Below are positions 1 to 7,967 of a stretch of DNA of 37,061 nucleotides, one piece after another. The stretch is from Bryobacteraceae bacterium. GTDB taxonomy: Bacteria > Acidobacteriota > Terriglobia > Bryobacterales > Bryobacteraceae. The first letter of the stretch is position 1, and each line of letters starts with the position of its first letter. Location of the stretch: contig JASHSS010000487.1 of assembly GCA_030038565.1 (NCBI GenBank), positions 1 through 37,061 on the forward strand, in the 5' to 3' direction. The notes beneath the pieces are model-generated. The model ran no database searches, was not told the origin of the DNA, and saw nothing but the letters and a program-made list of their open reading frames with translations. Made by a program: the position numbers and the translations under genes.

Positions 1-30
1 TTGCCCAGGCTTGCCGGCGCGCCCAGATCT

Positions 31-47
31 CGTAATTACGATATAAT
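31..47 (+). promoter_or_regulatory. Promoter with perfect -10 box and adjacent palindrome
   Basis: TATAAT at 42-47 is a perfect sigma-70 -10 hexamer and places a transcript start near base 54, about 12 bases before the ATG at 66. A 10-base palindrome, CGTAATTACG, occupies 31-40 in the -20 to -10 spacer, where a repressor could block polymerase. No good -35 element is visible at normal spacing. The -10 assignment is strong on sequence; the operator role is inference. Confidence 0.55.
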
Positions 48-65
48 ACTATCTGAAAATCCTAT

Positions 66-458
66 ATGGAATTTTCAGGCAGCCGAATGCCGGTGACCTT
101 CCGCTCGCACATCACGTCTAAGTCTTTGATGCGATCCGCCGCCGCGGTCATGATGACGGTCCTGCTGGGTGTCGGCATAGTTGTGTGCCTCTCCACCTGC
201 GCATCCGCTTCGGAGGCAGCCCATTCCTGCTGCCATAAACACCGTTCCGAAAGTGTGCCGTGCGCTCCCCGTGGCGAAATGCGCTGCGCTTATACACGGT
301 TGGAGCACGGCAGGACGCCGCCTGTCACCCCCTACGCCGTCGCGCCGCCGGCAGCCGCGCCCCTCGCGCCCGTGCGGTACAACCAATCCGTCGCTCTTCC
401 CCGCCGGCTGGCCGACTCGGCCGGTCTCTTCCTCAAGATCCGTGTTCTCCTGATCTGA
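66..458 (+). CDS. Secreted small Cys/His-containing protein, function unknown
   Basis: This is a 130-residue protein. A hydrophobic stretch at about residues 22-45 looks like a signal peptide. It is followed by a short Cys/His patch (SCCHKH, then CAP and MRC) and a Pro/Ala-rich middle. I do not recognise a named family. The composition resembles small exported proteins that sit beside metal-handling or TonB-receptor genes in Acidobacteriota, but that is a recollection of style and not a match. The ATG at 66 lies 18 bases after a perfect TATAAT; the in-frame ATG at 87 is an alternative start giving a tidier signal peptide. It lies 85 bases upstream of a second Cys-rich secreted peptide, probably in the same transcript. 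The protein at 14637-15011 has a similar layout. Metal binding is a guess from composition. Confidence 0.6.
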   Translation: MEFSGSRMPVTFRSHITSKSLMRSAAAVMMTVLLGVGIVVCLSTCASASEAAHSCCHKHRSESVPCAPRGEMRCAYTRLEHGRTPPVTPYAVAPPAAAPLAPVRYNQSVALPRRLADSAGLFLKIRVLLI

Positions 459-543
459 TACTGTCCTTCGCCTCCGCTAACCGCGGGCCCCTGGCCTGCA
501 AGTTCGTCAACCAACAGTTAGTCATAGATAAAAGGAGAATCTC

Positions 544-690
544 GTGAAAAGAATCATCGTTAGTCTCGCCACTGTAGCCACGCTCATGTTCGTCGCCATC
601 GGCGCGTCGTCCGCCGGTTCCAAGAGCGCCTGCTGCCCCACCGGCGCCTGCTGCAAGAGCGGAGCCTGCTGCCGCCACCACAGCAAGTAG
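544..690 (+). CDS. 48-residue secreted peptide with CC hexapeptide repeats
   Basis: This short gene starts at GTG 544, with the strong ribosome-binding site AAGGAGA at 532-538, and ends with TAG at 688-690. Residues 1-24 form a clear signal peptide (MKRIIV, hydrophobic core, then ASSA). The mature part is only about 24 residues, with three six-residue repeats starting at Cys30, Cys36 and Cys42: CCPTGA, CCKSGA, CCRHHS. The DNA shows the same 18-base period at 628-681. Six cysteines and a terminal His pair in so short an exported peptide suggest metal binding or a disulfide-knotted peptide. I know no named family. The good ribosome-binding site, signal peptide and intact repeats argue that it is a real gene. 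It follows the secreted Cys/His protein at 66-458 and is likely co-transcribed with it. Confidence 0.72.
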   Translation: MKRIIVSLATVATLMFVAIGASSAGSKSACCPTGACCKSGACCRHHSK

Positions 691-973
691 GTCCCCGACC
701 GCATGATTCGCTTCCCTGAAGACGCGCCTGTCACACCATGATGCGCGAGGCATTGGTGGGACAGGCCTTCAGCCTGTCCGGCTGAGGCCTGCCCCACCAA
801 GCGGAAGAACTAAATCACGCGGTCGAAGGCGTAGTTGCCATGCCGTATCCCGGCCTCCGCCGCCGCTGCGGAGGCCGGGATCGCGATTCTTCACGTATCG
901 CGGCAGTCGTCCGCTGCCCCTGGCCCTCGCGCGGCGCTATACTTCCTACGAATTCCCACTTCGGGAGACCACC
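691..973. other. Intergenic region with repeat and promoter
   Basis: This 283-base gap separates the CC-repeat peptide from the ceramidase-like gene. It contains the palindromic repeat at 755-798 and a candidate -10 box TATACT at 938-943, about 30 bases before the downstream ATG. I see no coding potential with a ribosome-binding site. Confidence 0.5.
755..798. repeat. REP-like palindromic repeat, copy 1
   Basis: Bases 755-774 (GGTGGGACAGGCCTTCAGCC) are nearly the reverse complement of 780-798, forming a long stem with a five-base loop. The 25 bases at 755-779 recur exactly, in the opposite orientation, at 2325-2349. The two copies flank the ceramidase-like gene. This looks like a dispersed intergenic repeat family. 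Confidence 0.7.
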
Positions 974-2320
974 ATGCAGCGCTCGCCGTGTTCCGTGATT
1001 CTGATCGGAATCCTGTTATTCGGGCCCACCGCCCCACGCTTATGGGCCGCCGGCGCCGGAAGCCTGCGCGCCGGAGCCGCCCGCGTGGATATCACCCCTC
1101 CCGGGGATGCGGCCCTTCCCATGAACGGCTATGCCGGCCGCACCCAGGGTTTCCGCGCCATTCACGACCCGGTATACGTCCGCGCCATTGTCCTCGATGA
1201 TGGCGCCACCCAGGCGGCGCTGGTCGCCTGGGAGTCGCTCAACGTCCCGGATGCCGTCTGGGCGGAGGTTTCCGCGCGCGTCGCAACGGACCTGAAGATC
1301 CGCCCCGAGAACCTCCTGTTGGCGGCCGTTCACGACCACGCCGCGCCCACCTTGGACCTCTCGGACCAGGCCCCGCCCGCCACCGCCGCCTACACGCGCA
1401 AGGTGGAGGACGACGCGGTGGAGGCCATCCGCCGCGCCCAGTCCCGCCTCCAGCCCGCCCGGTTCGGGATCGGCTCCGGCACGGCGTACCTGAATATCAA
1501 CCGGCGCGAATCCACCGGCGATGGCGGCTGGGCGCTGGGCTTCAATGAGCACGGGCCGTCCGACAAGACCGTCACGGTGCTCCGCTTCGACGATATGGCC
1601 GGCAAGCCGATCGCCTTCTACATCAACTACCCCGTCCACGCGGTGGTGATGGGACCGCAGAACTACCAGGTCTCAGGCGACCTGGCCGGCGCCACGTCGC
1701 GTTTCGTCGAGCAACATTACCAGGGGAAAGACCATCCCCGCTCCGACGCCGGTCCCCGCATGCAGATGCGCGCGGCCGATGCGGTGGGAGAGGACGGCGC
1801 CGTGGCGGTTTGGACGAGCGGCGCGGCGGGCGACCAGAATCCCGTCTCCTCGGCCAGCGGAGAAGACTTCACCCTGGTCGATGCGCTGGGCAAAATCCTG
1901 GGAGAGGAGGTGGTGCGCGTGTCGGCCGGCATCAAGACCGCGCCCGAGGTCAAAATCGCCGGCGTCCAGGAGGTGGTCACCTGTCCCGGGCGGCGCGTGG
2001 AACCCGGTTCCAGCCAGCGCGCCGGTTACCGGTTTTCCGATACCGCCCCGGTGAATATCCGGCTCAGCCTGCTGATGCTCGACCGCATCGCCCTGGCCGG
2101 CGTATCGGGCGAGGTGTTCACCCTGATAGCCCAGCGGCTCCAGGCGGAATCGCCGTTCCGCCAGACCGTGATGGTGACACACGCCAACGGGTCGAGCGGA
2201 TATATCCCCAACGACGCGGCGTTCCCCCAGATCAGTTACGAAATCACCACCTCGCACCTGAAGCCCGGCTGCGCCGAAGATGCCATCGTAAACGGCTTTT
2301 TGGATTTGATGCGGCGCTAG
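974..2320 (+). CDS. Secreted neutral/alkaline ceramidase-like hydrolase
   Basis: This 448-residue protein has an N-terminal signal peptide (about residues 1-26). The rest matches the N-terminal catalytic domain of neutral/alkaline non-lysosomal ceramidases: ARVDITPPG near the mature start, DPVYVRAIVLDDG, the metal-ligand-like HDH in AAVHDHAAP, NYPVHAVVMGP followed by SGDLAG, and WTSGAAGDQNP. True ceramidases carry HTHSGP at the first site, so the HDHAAP variant may mean a different amide or ester substrate. The C-terminal immunoglobulin-like domain of classic ceramidases is absent, as in many bacterial members of this broad family. The ATG at 974 is preceded by GGGAGA and a TATACT box at 938-943. 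It is probably a stand-alone gene acting outside the cytoplasm; its exact substrate cannot be told. Confidence 0.8.
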   Translation: MQRSPCSVILIGILLFGPTAPRLWAAGAGSLRAGAARVDITPPGDAALPMNGYAGRTQGFRAIHDPVYVRAIVLDDGATQAALVAWESLNVPDAVWAEVSARVATDLKIRPENLLLAAVHDHAAPTLDLSDQAPPATAAYTRKVEDDAVEAIRRAQSRLQPARFGIGSGTAYLNINRRESTGDGGWALGFNEHGPSDKTVTVLRFDDMAGKPIAFYINYPVHAVVMGPQNYQVSGDLAGATSRFVEQHYQGKDHPRSDAGPRMQMRAADAVGEDGAVAVWTSGAAGDQNPVSSASGEDFTLVDALGKILGEEVVRVSAGIKTAPEVKIAGVQEVVTCPGRRVEPGSSQRAGYRFSDTAPVNIRLSLLMLDRIALAGVSGEVFTLIAQRLQAESPFRQTVMVTHANGSSGYIPNDAAFPQISYEITTSHLKPGCAEDAIVNGFLDLMRR

Positions 2321-2324
2321 GTGG

Positions 2325-2349
2325 GGACAGGCTGAAGGCCTGTCCCACC
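2325..2349. repeat. REP-like palindromic repeat, copy 2 (inverted)
   Basis: This is an exact 25-base reverse-complement copy of 755-779. With its flank (2321-2349) it folds as GTGGGGACAGGC, a short loop, then GCCTGTCCCAC. It begins right after the ceramidase-like stop codon, so the RNA hairpin could also end or protect that transcript. Confidence 0.7.
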
Positions 2350-2427
2350 CGCCCTGCGCAGAGCGCTCCTGGCCTTCGCAGAACCATAGACACCCGCCGA
2401 ATTTCCGCGGTGCGGCGGTCGGGCCGT

Positions 2428-2433
2428 TACAAT
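2428..2433 (+). promoter_or_regulatory. Candidate -10 box next to larC start
   Basis: TACAAT ends eight bases before the GTG start at 2442. Transcription would begin about on the start codon, giving a leaderless or nearly leaderless mRNA. No consensus -35 is seen at 17 bases. Confidence 0.4.
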
Positions 2434-2441
2434 GGAATCAC

Positions 2442-3602
2442 GTGCCCTACACTTGCTACCTGGACGCATTTTCGGGAATTAGCGGCGACATGCTGGTTGG
2501 AGCACTCGCCGATGCCGGCGCCGGCGAGCAGCCGATTGTCGAGGCCATCGATTCGCTCGGAACCGGAGCCGTGGTCTCCTTCGAGAAGGTCAAGCGCAAT
2601 GGCATCGGCGCCACCAAGTACCATGTGCGCGCCGAGGAAACCCACGTGCACCGGCATCTGCCGCACATCGTCAGAATGATCGAAAAGGCGGCGATCGCCG
2701 AGTCCGCCCGGCATAATGCCATCGCCGTATTCCGGCGCCTCGGACAGGCGGAAGCCGAAGTGCACCAGGTGCCCATCGAAAAGGTGCATTTCCACGAGGT
2801 GGGCGCGGCCGATTCCATCGCCGACATCGTGGGCGCGTGCGTGGCGTTCGATCAGCTCGAGGTCGCCAATATCGTCTGCTCGCCGCTCAACGTGGGCAGC
2901 GGCACGGTCAAGACCGAGCACGGCCTGTTGCCCGTCCCCGCGCCCGCCACCGCGCTCCTGCTGAAGAACGCGCCGGTATATTCGCGCGGCCCTGCGCTGG
3001 AGCTGACCACTCCCACCGGCGCGGCCCTGGCCGCGACCCTGGCGCAGTCCTTCGGCGTGCTGCCGCCCATGAAGGTGGCGCGCGTGGGCTACGGCGCGGG
3101 CGGCTACGACTTAACCGATCAGGCCAACGTGCTGCGCGTGCTGGTGGGCGAGCCGACCGGCGCGGATGAGGCCCTGGCCGTATCCGTGATCGAAGCCAAT
3201 CTCGACGACCTCAACCCGCAGGTGCTGGCCTACACCACCGAGCGGCTGATGGAATTCGGCGCCCTCGATGTCGCCCTCACCCCCATCGTCATGAAGAAGG
3301 GCCGCCCCGGAAATCTTCTCCGCGTGATCGCCAGGCCCGAGGACCGCGAGGCTCTCGCGCAGATCGTCTTCGCCGAAACTTCAACCCTCGGCCTGCGCAT
3401 CTACCCCGCCGAACGCCGCGTGCAATCGCGCTCCTGGACGGAAGTGGAAACCCAGTACGGGCGCGTGCGGGTGAAAGTTTCGAGCGAAGGATCCTATGCG
3501 CCGGAGTACGAAGATTGCCGCAAACTGGCCCGCGAATCCGGCGTGGCTTTGAAGACCATCATCGCCGAGGCCAATTTCGCCTACCTGAATCGAACCCGAT
3601 GA
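2442..3602 (+). CDS. larC: LarC, nickel-pincer cofactor metal-insertion protein
   Basis: This 386-residue protein is a full-length LarC. LarC inserts nickel, in a CTP-dependent step, into the pincer nucleotide cofactor made by LarB and LarE and used by lactate racemase (LarA) and its relatives. Diagnostic segments are YLDAFSGISGDM at the N-terminus, the His-rich HVHRHLPHI, HFHEVGAADSIADIVGA, ELTTPTGAA, and the C-terminal half with EANLDDLNPQVL and MKKGRPG. In Lactiplantibacillus larC is split and needs a frameshift; here it is one open frame. The start is GTG 2442. It ends inside the metG start (ATGA, bases 3599-3602), so the two genes are translationally coupled. No larA, larB or larE lies in the window, so the partner genes must be elsewhere or absent. 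Confidence 0.93.
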   Translation: MPYTCYLDAFSGISGDMLVGALADAGAGEQPIVEAIDSLGTGAVVSFEKVKRNGIGATKYHVRAEETHVHRHLPHIVRMIEKAAIAESARHNAIAVFRRLGQAEAEVHQVPIEKVHFHEVGAADSIADIVGACVAFDQLEVANIVCSPLNVGSGTVKTEHGLLPVPAPATALLLKNAPVYSRGPALELTTPTGAALAATLAQSFGVLPPMKVARVGYGAGGYDLTDQANVLRVLVGEPTGADEALAVSVIEANLDDLNPQVLAYTTERLMEFGALDVALTPIVMKKGRPGNLLRVIARPEDREALAQIVFAETSTLGLRIYPAERRVQSRSWTEVETQYGRVRVKVSSEGSYAPEYEDCRKLARESGVALKTIIAEANFAYLNRTR

Positions 3603-5527
3603 ATAAATACTACCTCACCACTCCCATTTACTATGTCAACGCGGCGCCCCATATCGGCCACGCTTACACTACCATGGTCGCGGACTTGATCAAGCGCTTC
3701 AAGCGCATGTCCGGTTACCAGCCGGTGGTACTCACCACCGGTTCGGATGAGCATGGCGTCAACGTGGAGCGCGCCGCCGAGCGCGCCGGCAAGACTCCCA
3801 AGGAATTCTGCGACGTGATCGCCCGCGAGTTCCAGCGCCAGTGGCAGGTGCTCGGCCTGGAAATCGATTACTTCCAGCGCACCACCAGCCCGCAGCACGC
3901 GCGCGTGGTTCAGGACCTGTTCGAGCGCTGCCGCCGCAACGGCTATATTTACAAGGGATCGTACACCGGCCAGTACTGCATCTTCGATAACCTGTACGTG
4001 AACGAGGCCAAGCCCGGCGATCCCTGCCCCGATTGCGGCCGCCCCACAGAAACCATCACCGAGGAAAACTTCTTCTTCCAGCTTTCGGCGTTCCAGGAAA
4101 AGCTGCTCGCTTTGTACCGCGAACACCCCGAATTCATCCAACCCGAGACGCGCCGCAATGAAGTCCTGTCTTTCGTCGGCGCCGGCCTCACCGATCTTTC
4201 CATCACCCGCACGAACATCAAATGGGGCATCCCGGTGGTGGGCGAAGCGCCCCACGTCTTCTACGTCTGGTTCGACGCCCTCACCACTTACATGAGCGCC
4301 GTGGATGGCACGGACCTGTGGCCCGCCGACTTACACCTGATCGGCAAGGAAATCGTCCGCTTCCACGCGGTTTTCTGGCCGGCCTTCCTGATGGCTGCGG
4401 GCCTGCCGCTGCCCAAGCGCATCTTCGCTCACGGCTGGCTGCTGTTTGAAAACGACAAGATGAGTAAGTCGCGCGGCAACATCGTGCGCGCCACGCCCAT
4501 CCGCGACGTGATGGGCGCCGATGCGCTGCGTTACTTCCTGCTGCGCGAAGTGGTCTTCGGACAGGACGGCAGCTTCAGTTACGACGCCCTCATCGGCCGC
4601 TACAACTCCGATCTGGCCAACGGCCTGGGCAACCTGGCCAGCCGCACGCTGGCCATGATCCAGCAATACCGCCAGGGAGTGATTCCGCCGGGATCCCAGG
4701 CGGAAGTGGCCGCGCTGGCAGGCCAGACCGTCAAGACCTTCATCGAAACATTCGAGCGCTTTGAATTCTCCAAAGGCCTGGAAGCCGCCTGGGAACTGAT
4801 TTCGGCCGTCGATAAGTTCATCGTCCGGATGGCTCCCTGGAAACTGGCGCGCCAGCAGGATGAAGCGTCGCAGCAGCAATTGAACGACACCCTCTACACC
4901 GCCGCCGAAGCCCTGCGCATGGTCACCGCCCTGGTTTCGCCGGTCTTGCCGGATTCCGCTAAAAAAATCTGGGCGCAGCTCGGCATGGCGGAACCGCTCG
5001 AATCGGTGCGCTTCGATGGGCTCCAGTGGGGCGGGCTTGCGCCCGGCCAGAAAATCGGCGAAATCTCGCCCGTCTTCCCGCGCATCGAACTCAAGGACGC
5101 CGTGGCCAAAATGCGCGCCCTCGAAGAGCAGGTCACCGCCGAGCAGCAGGCCATGCTGGGCAAGAAGCCCGAGCCGGCCGCGGCAGCCCCGGAGGCCGCC
5201 AAAATTCCCATCGACGATTTTCTGAAAGTCGATCTGCGCGTCGGACTGGTGCTCACCGCCCAGCGGGTCAAGGGTTCCGACAAGCTCATGCACATGACCG
5301 TGGATATCGGCGAACCCGAACCGCGCACCATCGTGGCGGGCATCGCCGAGGCCTACGCGCCGGCGGACCTGCTCAACCGCAAGGTCGTGATCGTCGCCAA
5401 CCTGCAACCGCGCAAGTTGAAGGGCATCCAATCCAACGGGATGATCGTGGCCGCGTCGGTGGAGGATGGCAAACCCGTGCTGGCCGGATTTCATGAGGAG
5501 ATCCCCGCGGGAGCGCGCCTGAAGTGA
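3599..5527 (+). CDS. metG: Methionyl-tRNA synthetase
   Basis: This 642-residue enzyme charges tRNA-Met and initiator tRNA in the cytoplasm. It shows the class I signatures HIGH (residues 18-21, in PIYYVNAAPHIGH) and KMSKS (287-291), plus a small metal-knuckle region containing CPDC in the connective domain. The anticodon-binding helical domain follows. After an Ala/Pro linker, residues from about 536 form a C-terminal Trbp111/EMAP-type tRNA-binding domain (DFLKVDLRVG, NLQPRKLKGIQSNGM). The frame stays open upstream to 3515, but the true start is ATG 3599, which gives the family N-terminus and overlaps the larC stop by four bases. Its own stop overlaps the GTG of tatD (GTGA, 5524-5527), so the three genes are tightly coupled. 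Confidence 0.96.
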   Translation: MNKYYLTTPIYYVNAAPHIGHAYTTMVADLIKRFKRMSGYQPVVLTTGSDEHGVNVERAAERAGKTPKEFCDVIAREFQRQWQVLGLEIDYFQRTTSPQHARVVQDLFERCRRNGYIYKGSYTGQYCIFDNLYVNEAKPGDPCPDCGRPTETITEENFFFQLSAFQEKLLALYREHPEFIQPETRRNEVLSFVGAGLTDLSITRTNIKWGIPVVGEAPHVFYVWFDALTTYMSAVDGTDLWPADLHLIGKEIVRFHAVFWPAFLMAAGLPLPKRIFAHGWLLFENDKMSKSRGNIVRATPIRDVMGADALRYFLLREVVFGQDGSFSYDALIGRYNSDLANGLGNLASRTLAMIQQYRQGVIPPGSQAEVAALAGQTVKTFIETFERFEFSKGLEAAWELISAVDKFIVRMAPWKLARQQDEASQQQLNDTLYTAAEALRMVTALVSPVLPDSAKKIWAQLGMAEPLESVRFDGLQWGGLAPGQKIGEISPVFPRIELKDAVAKMRALEEQVTAEQQAMLGKKPEPAAAAPEAAKIPIDDFLKVDLRVGLVLTAQRVKGSDKLMHMTVDIGEPEPRTIVAGIAEAYAPADLLNRKVVIVANLQPRKLKGIQSNGMIVAASVEDGKPVLAGFHEEIPAGARLK

Positions 5528-6309
5528 CCCTGGTCGATTCGCACTGCCACTTGGACGATCCCAAATTCGACCCGGACCGCGAGGAGACCATCGGCCGCGC
5601 GCGGGCCGCGGGCGTCGAAACCATGATGGCCATCGGCACCGGGCAGGGTCCGCCCGACCTGGAAGCCGGCCTGCGCCTGGCCGAACGCTATTCGTTTATG
5701 TACGCCACCGTGGGAGTCCATCCGCACGATGCCTCCAAGGCCGCGGAGGAAACTTTCGAACGTCTGGGCCGCCTGGCGGGCCATCCGAAGGTGCTAGCCG
5801 TCGGCGAAATCGGCCTCGATTACCACTACGATTTTTCCCCCCGCGAGGTGCAGCGCTCGGTCTTCGCGCGCCAGTTGGAAATCGCCGCGGAGGCCGCCAA
5901 ACCGATCGTGATCCACACGCGCGAGGCTTGGGAAGATACCCTGGCGTTGCTGCGCGAGCGCTGGCGCGGCGCCGGCATCATGCATTGCTTCACGGGCGGC
6001 GAACGCGAGGCCGAGCAAGCCCTGGCGCTTGGCTTTCACCTGAGTTTCGGCGGCGTGGTGACCTTTCCGAAAGCCGAAAACGTGCGCCAGGCCGCGCGCA
6101 TGACGCCGCCCGGCCGCCTGCTGGTGGAAACCGATTGCCCGTATCTGGCGCCCGCGCCGCACCGTGGAAAACGCAACGAACCGGCTTTTTTGACCGAGAC
6201 GGTGCGCCGCCTGGCGGAGGTCCGCGGGCAAACGCCCGAGGATGTGGCCGCCTTAACCACTGCGAATTTCCACACACTCTGTTTGCGGTGCGGGGCGCGG
6301 AACGAGTAA
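5524..6309 (+). CDS. TatD-family metal-dependent DNase/hydrolase
   Basis: This 261-residue TIM-barrel hydrolase has the full set of TatD metal-binding motifs: DSHCHLDD at the N-terminus, VGEIGLDYHYDF, a conserved His in IHTREAW, HCFTGG, and ETDCPYLAP followed by HRGKRNEP. The family comprises Mg-dependent DNases (TatD, YcfH) linked to DNA repair and turnover. YcfH-type genes are commonly next to metG, as here. The start is GTG 5524, in a four-base overlap with the metG stop. The polyprenyl synthase gene begins 14 bases after its stop, extending the operon. Family identity is certain; the precise physiological substrate is not. Confidence 0.93.
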   Translation: MTLVDSHCHLDDPKFDPDREETIGRARAAGVETMMAIGTGQGPPDLEAGLRLAERYSFMYATVGVHPHDASKAAEETFERLGRLAGHPKVLAVGEIGLDYHYDFSPREVQRSVFARQLEIAAEAAKPIVIHTREAWEDTLALLRERWRGAGIMHCFTGGEREAEQALALGFHLSFGGVVTFPKAENVRQAARMTPPGRLLVETDCPYLAPAPHRGKRNEPAFLTETVRRLAEVRGQTPEDVAALTTANFHTLCLRCGARNE

Positions 6310-6323
6310 ACTGGTTAACTTAC

Positions 6324-7325
6324 ATGAATTTAACCAAGTTGGGGCAGGCCCTCACCGCGCGCGAGTTGTTCGACCTGATCCAGCCCGAACTGGACCAGGT
6401 GGAGCGCAAAATCTCCGCCGAATCGGTGGCCTCGGTGGATGCCGTCACCGCCATCGGCCAATATCTGCAATCCAGCGGCGGCAAACGCCTGCGCCCCGCT
6501 CTGCTCCTGCTGTCGGCCAAAATGGCCGGCGGGGCGGGCGAAACCGCCATCCAGCTTGGCGCGGTGGTGGAATTGATCCACGCCGCCACGCTGGTCCACG
6601 ACGACGTCATCGACACCGCCCAAACCCGCCGCGGCAGGCCGTCCACCAACGTCAAGTGGGGCAATCACACCTGCGTGCTGGCGGGCGACTGGCTGTACAT
6701 GCAGGCCTTTCAAATCGCTCTCCGCGAGCGTAATTTCCAGATCCTCGACCTGTTGATCGGACTGACCCAGATGATGGTCGAAGGCGAACTGCTGCAACTG
6801 GAGCGCATCGGCGCGATCGGCATCAGCGAAGCCGATTGCATGGAACTGGTGGACCGCAAGACCGCCTGCCTGTTTTCGGTCTGCGCGCGCCTGGGCGCCA
6901 TCTGCGCCGGCGCCGCCCCGCACGTGGAGGAGAAACTCGGCGAATACGCCTGGAACCTGGGAATGGCCTTCCAGCTTGTGGATGATGTGCTGGATTTCAC
7001 GGCCCGCGAGAAAACCCTGGGTAAGCCCGTGGGCGGCGACCTGCGCGAGGGCAAGGTGACCCTGCCGCTGGTGTACGCCCTGGAGCGCGCCACGCCCGCC
7101 GAGCGGCTGCTGGTGGAAACCATCCTGCGCGAGCGCAATTACGATTGCGTGCCGTTTGCGCGCATCCTGGCATTGCTCGAAAAATACCGCGGCATCGAGC
7201 GGGTGAAGGAGAAGGCCCAGGCCTTCACGGATAAAGCCCGGCTGATTATTGCGGGGTTTGCCGAATCGCCCTATCAGCGGGCCCTTGCGTCGGTTACCGA
7301 GCTCGTAACCGAGCGCGATCATTAG
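6324..7325 (+). CDS. Long-chain polyprenyl diphosphate synthase
   Basis: This 333-residue trans-prenyltransferase chain-elongates farnesyl or geranylgeranyl diphosphate with isopentenyl diphosphate, making the side chain of menaquinone or ubiquinone. It has GGKRLRP near residue 53, the first Asp-rich motif DDVID at 93-97 (in HDDVIDTAQTRRG) and the second, DDVLD, at 220-224. Ala at the fifth position before the first motif leaves an open pocket, which fits long products of the octaprenyl/heptaprenyl type. The frame is open far upstream through tatD, but ATG 6324 gives the normal N-terminus. In an organism with an ACIII-like quinol oxidase nearby, a role in menaquinone side-chain synthesis is reasonable. 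The exact chain length cannot be read from sequence. Confidence 0.92.
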   Translation: MNLTKLGQALTARELFDLIQPELDQVERKISAESVASVDAVTAIGQYLQSSGGKRLRPALLLLSAKMAGGAGETAIQLGAVVELIHAATLVHDDVIDTAQTRRGRPSTNVKWGNHTCVLAGDWLYMQAFQIALRERNFQILDLLIGLTQMMVEGELLQLERIGAIGISEADCMELVDRKTACLFSVCARLGAICAGAAPHVEEKLGEYAWNLGMAFQLVDDVLDFTAREKTLGKPVGGDLREGKVTLPLVYALERATPAERLLVETILRERNYDCVPFARILALLEKYRGIERVKEKAQAFTDKARLIIAGFAESPYQRALASVTELVTERDH

Positions 7326-7359
7326 CCCCGGCGGCCGGCCCGGCCCCTTGCCGTGCCGC

Positions 7360-7365
7360 TATACT
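7360..7365 (+). promoter_or_regulatory. Candidate -10 box for sigma factor gene
   Basis: TATACT lies 20 bases before the GTG at 7386, in the 60-base gap after the polyprenyl synthase gene. The following bases (TATACTAGACTG) resemble those after the -10 of actA at 28595 (TATGATAGACTG). The -35 region is GC-rich and not consensus. Confidence 0.45.
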
Positions 7366-7385
7366 AGACTGAAAACCGGAAAAGT

Positions 7386-7967
7386 GTGGACTTCAACAGC
7401 TTCGATGCGGCGTACCTGGAAGGCTTGTCCGGCGGCGACCCGGCGGTGGAACGGCATTTCGTGGAGTATTTCAGCGAACTGCTCCTGATTGTGCTGCGCG
7501 CCCGGCAATTCCCCAGGGAGACCATTCACGATATCCGCCAGGAGACCATGTTGCGCGTGTTGAAGGCGGTGCGGGCCCGCGAGATTCGCGACCCCCGCTG
7601 CCTGCGCGGCTACGTCCACTCGGTGTGCAAAAACGTGATTCGGGAATTCGGCCGGGCCGATTGGCGAACCAGCGCGCGCGCCGAAGACTCTCCCGAGCCG
7701 GTCGATGAGCGCGTGGACACCGAGCGCGAACTCGTTACCCTGGAAATGCAGAACCTGGTCCGCGGGGTGATTGCGGAGATGTCCGGAAAGGACCGCGAAC
7801 TGCTCACGGCCGTGTTGGAAGAAAAAAGCAGCGCCGAAATCTGCCGCCAGTTCGGCGTGGACGCCAATTACCTGCGCGTCAAGATGTACCGCGCCCGCGA
7901 GAAGTTCCGCCAGGCGCTCGAACGGCGCACCGGCGGAAAGGCACCCGGCGATACCCGCCACCCGTAG
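7386..7967 (+). CDS. ECF-like RNA polymerase sigma factor
   Basis: This 193-residue protein has the two-domain layout of sigma-70 ECF factors. Region 2 spans about residues 25-95 (DIRQETMLRVLKAV and LRGYVHSVCKNVIREFGR). After an acidic linker (EDSPEPVDERVDTE), region 4 spans about 125-180, with a helix-turn-helix (KSSAEICRQFGVDANYLRVKMYRAR). The GTG at 7386 is chosen because it gives the expected N-terminus; an overlapping GTG at 7384 is in another frame. No zinc-finger or membrane anti-sigma gene follows: the next 419 bases are non-coding and the next gene is on the other strand. Its control and target promoters are therefore unknown. It is convergent with the radical SAM gene. Confidence 0.88.
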   Translation: MDFNSFDAAYLEGLSGGDPAVERHFVEYFSELLLIVLRARQFPRETIHDIRQETMLRVLKAVRAREIRDPRCLRGYVHSVCKNVIREFGRADWRTSARAEDSPEPVDERVDTERELVTLEMQNLVRGVIAEMSGKDRELLTAVLEEKSSAEICRQFGVDANYLRVKMYRAREKFRQALERRTGGKAPGDTRHP

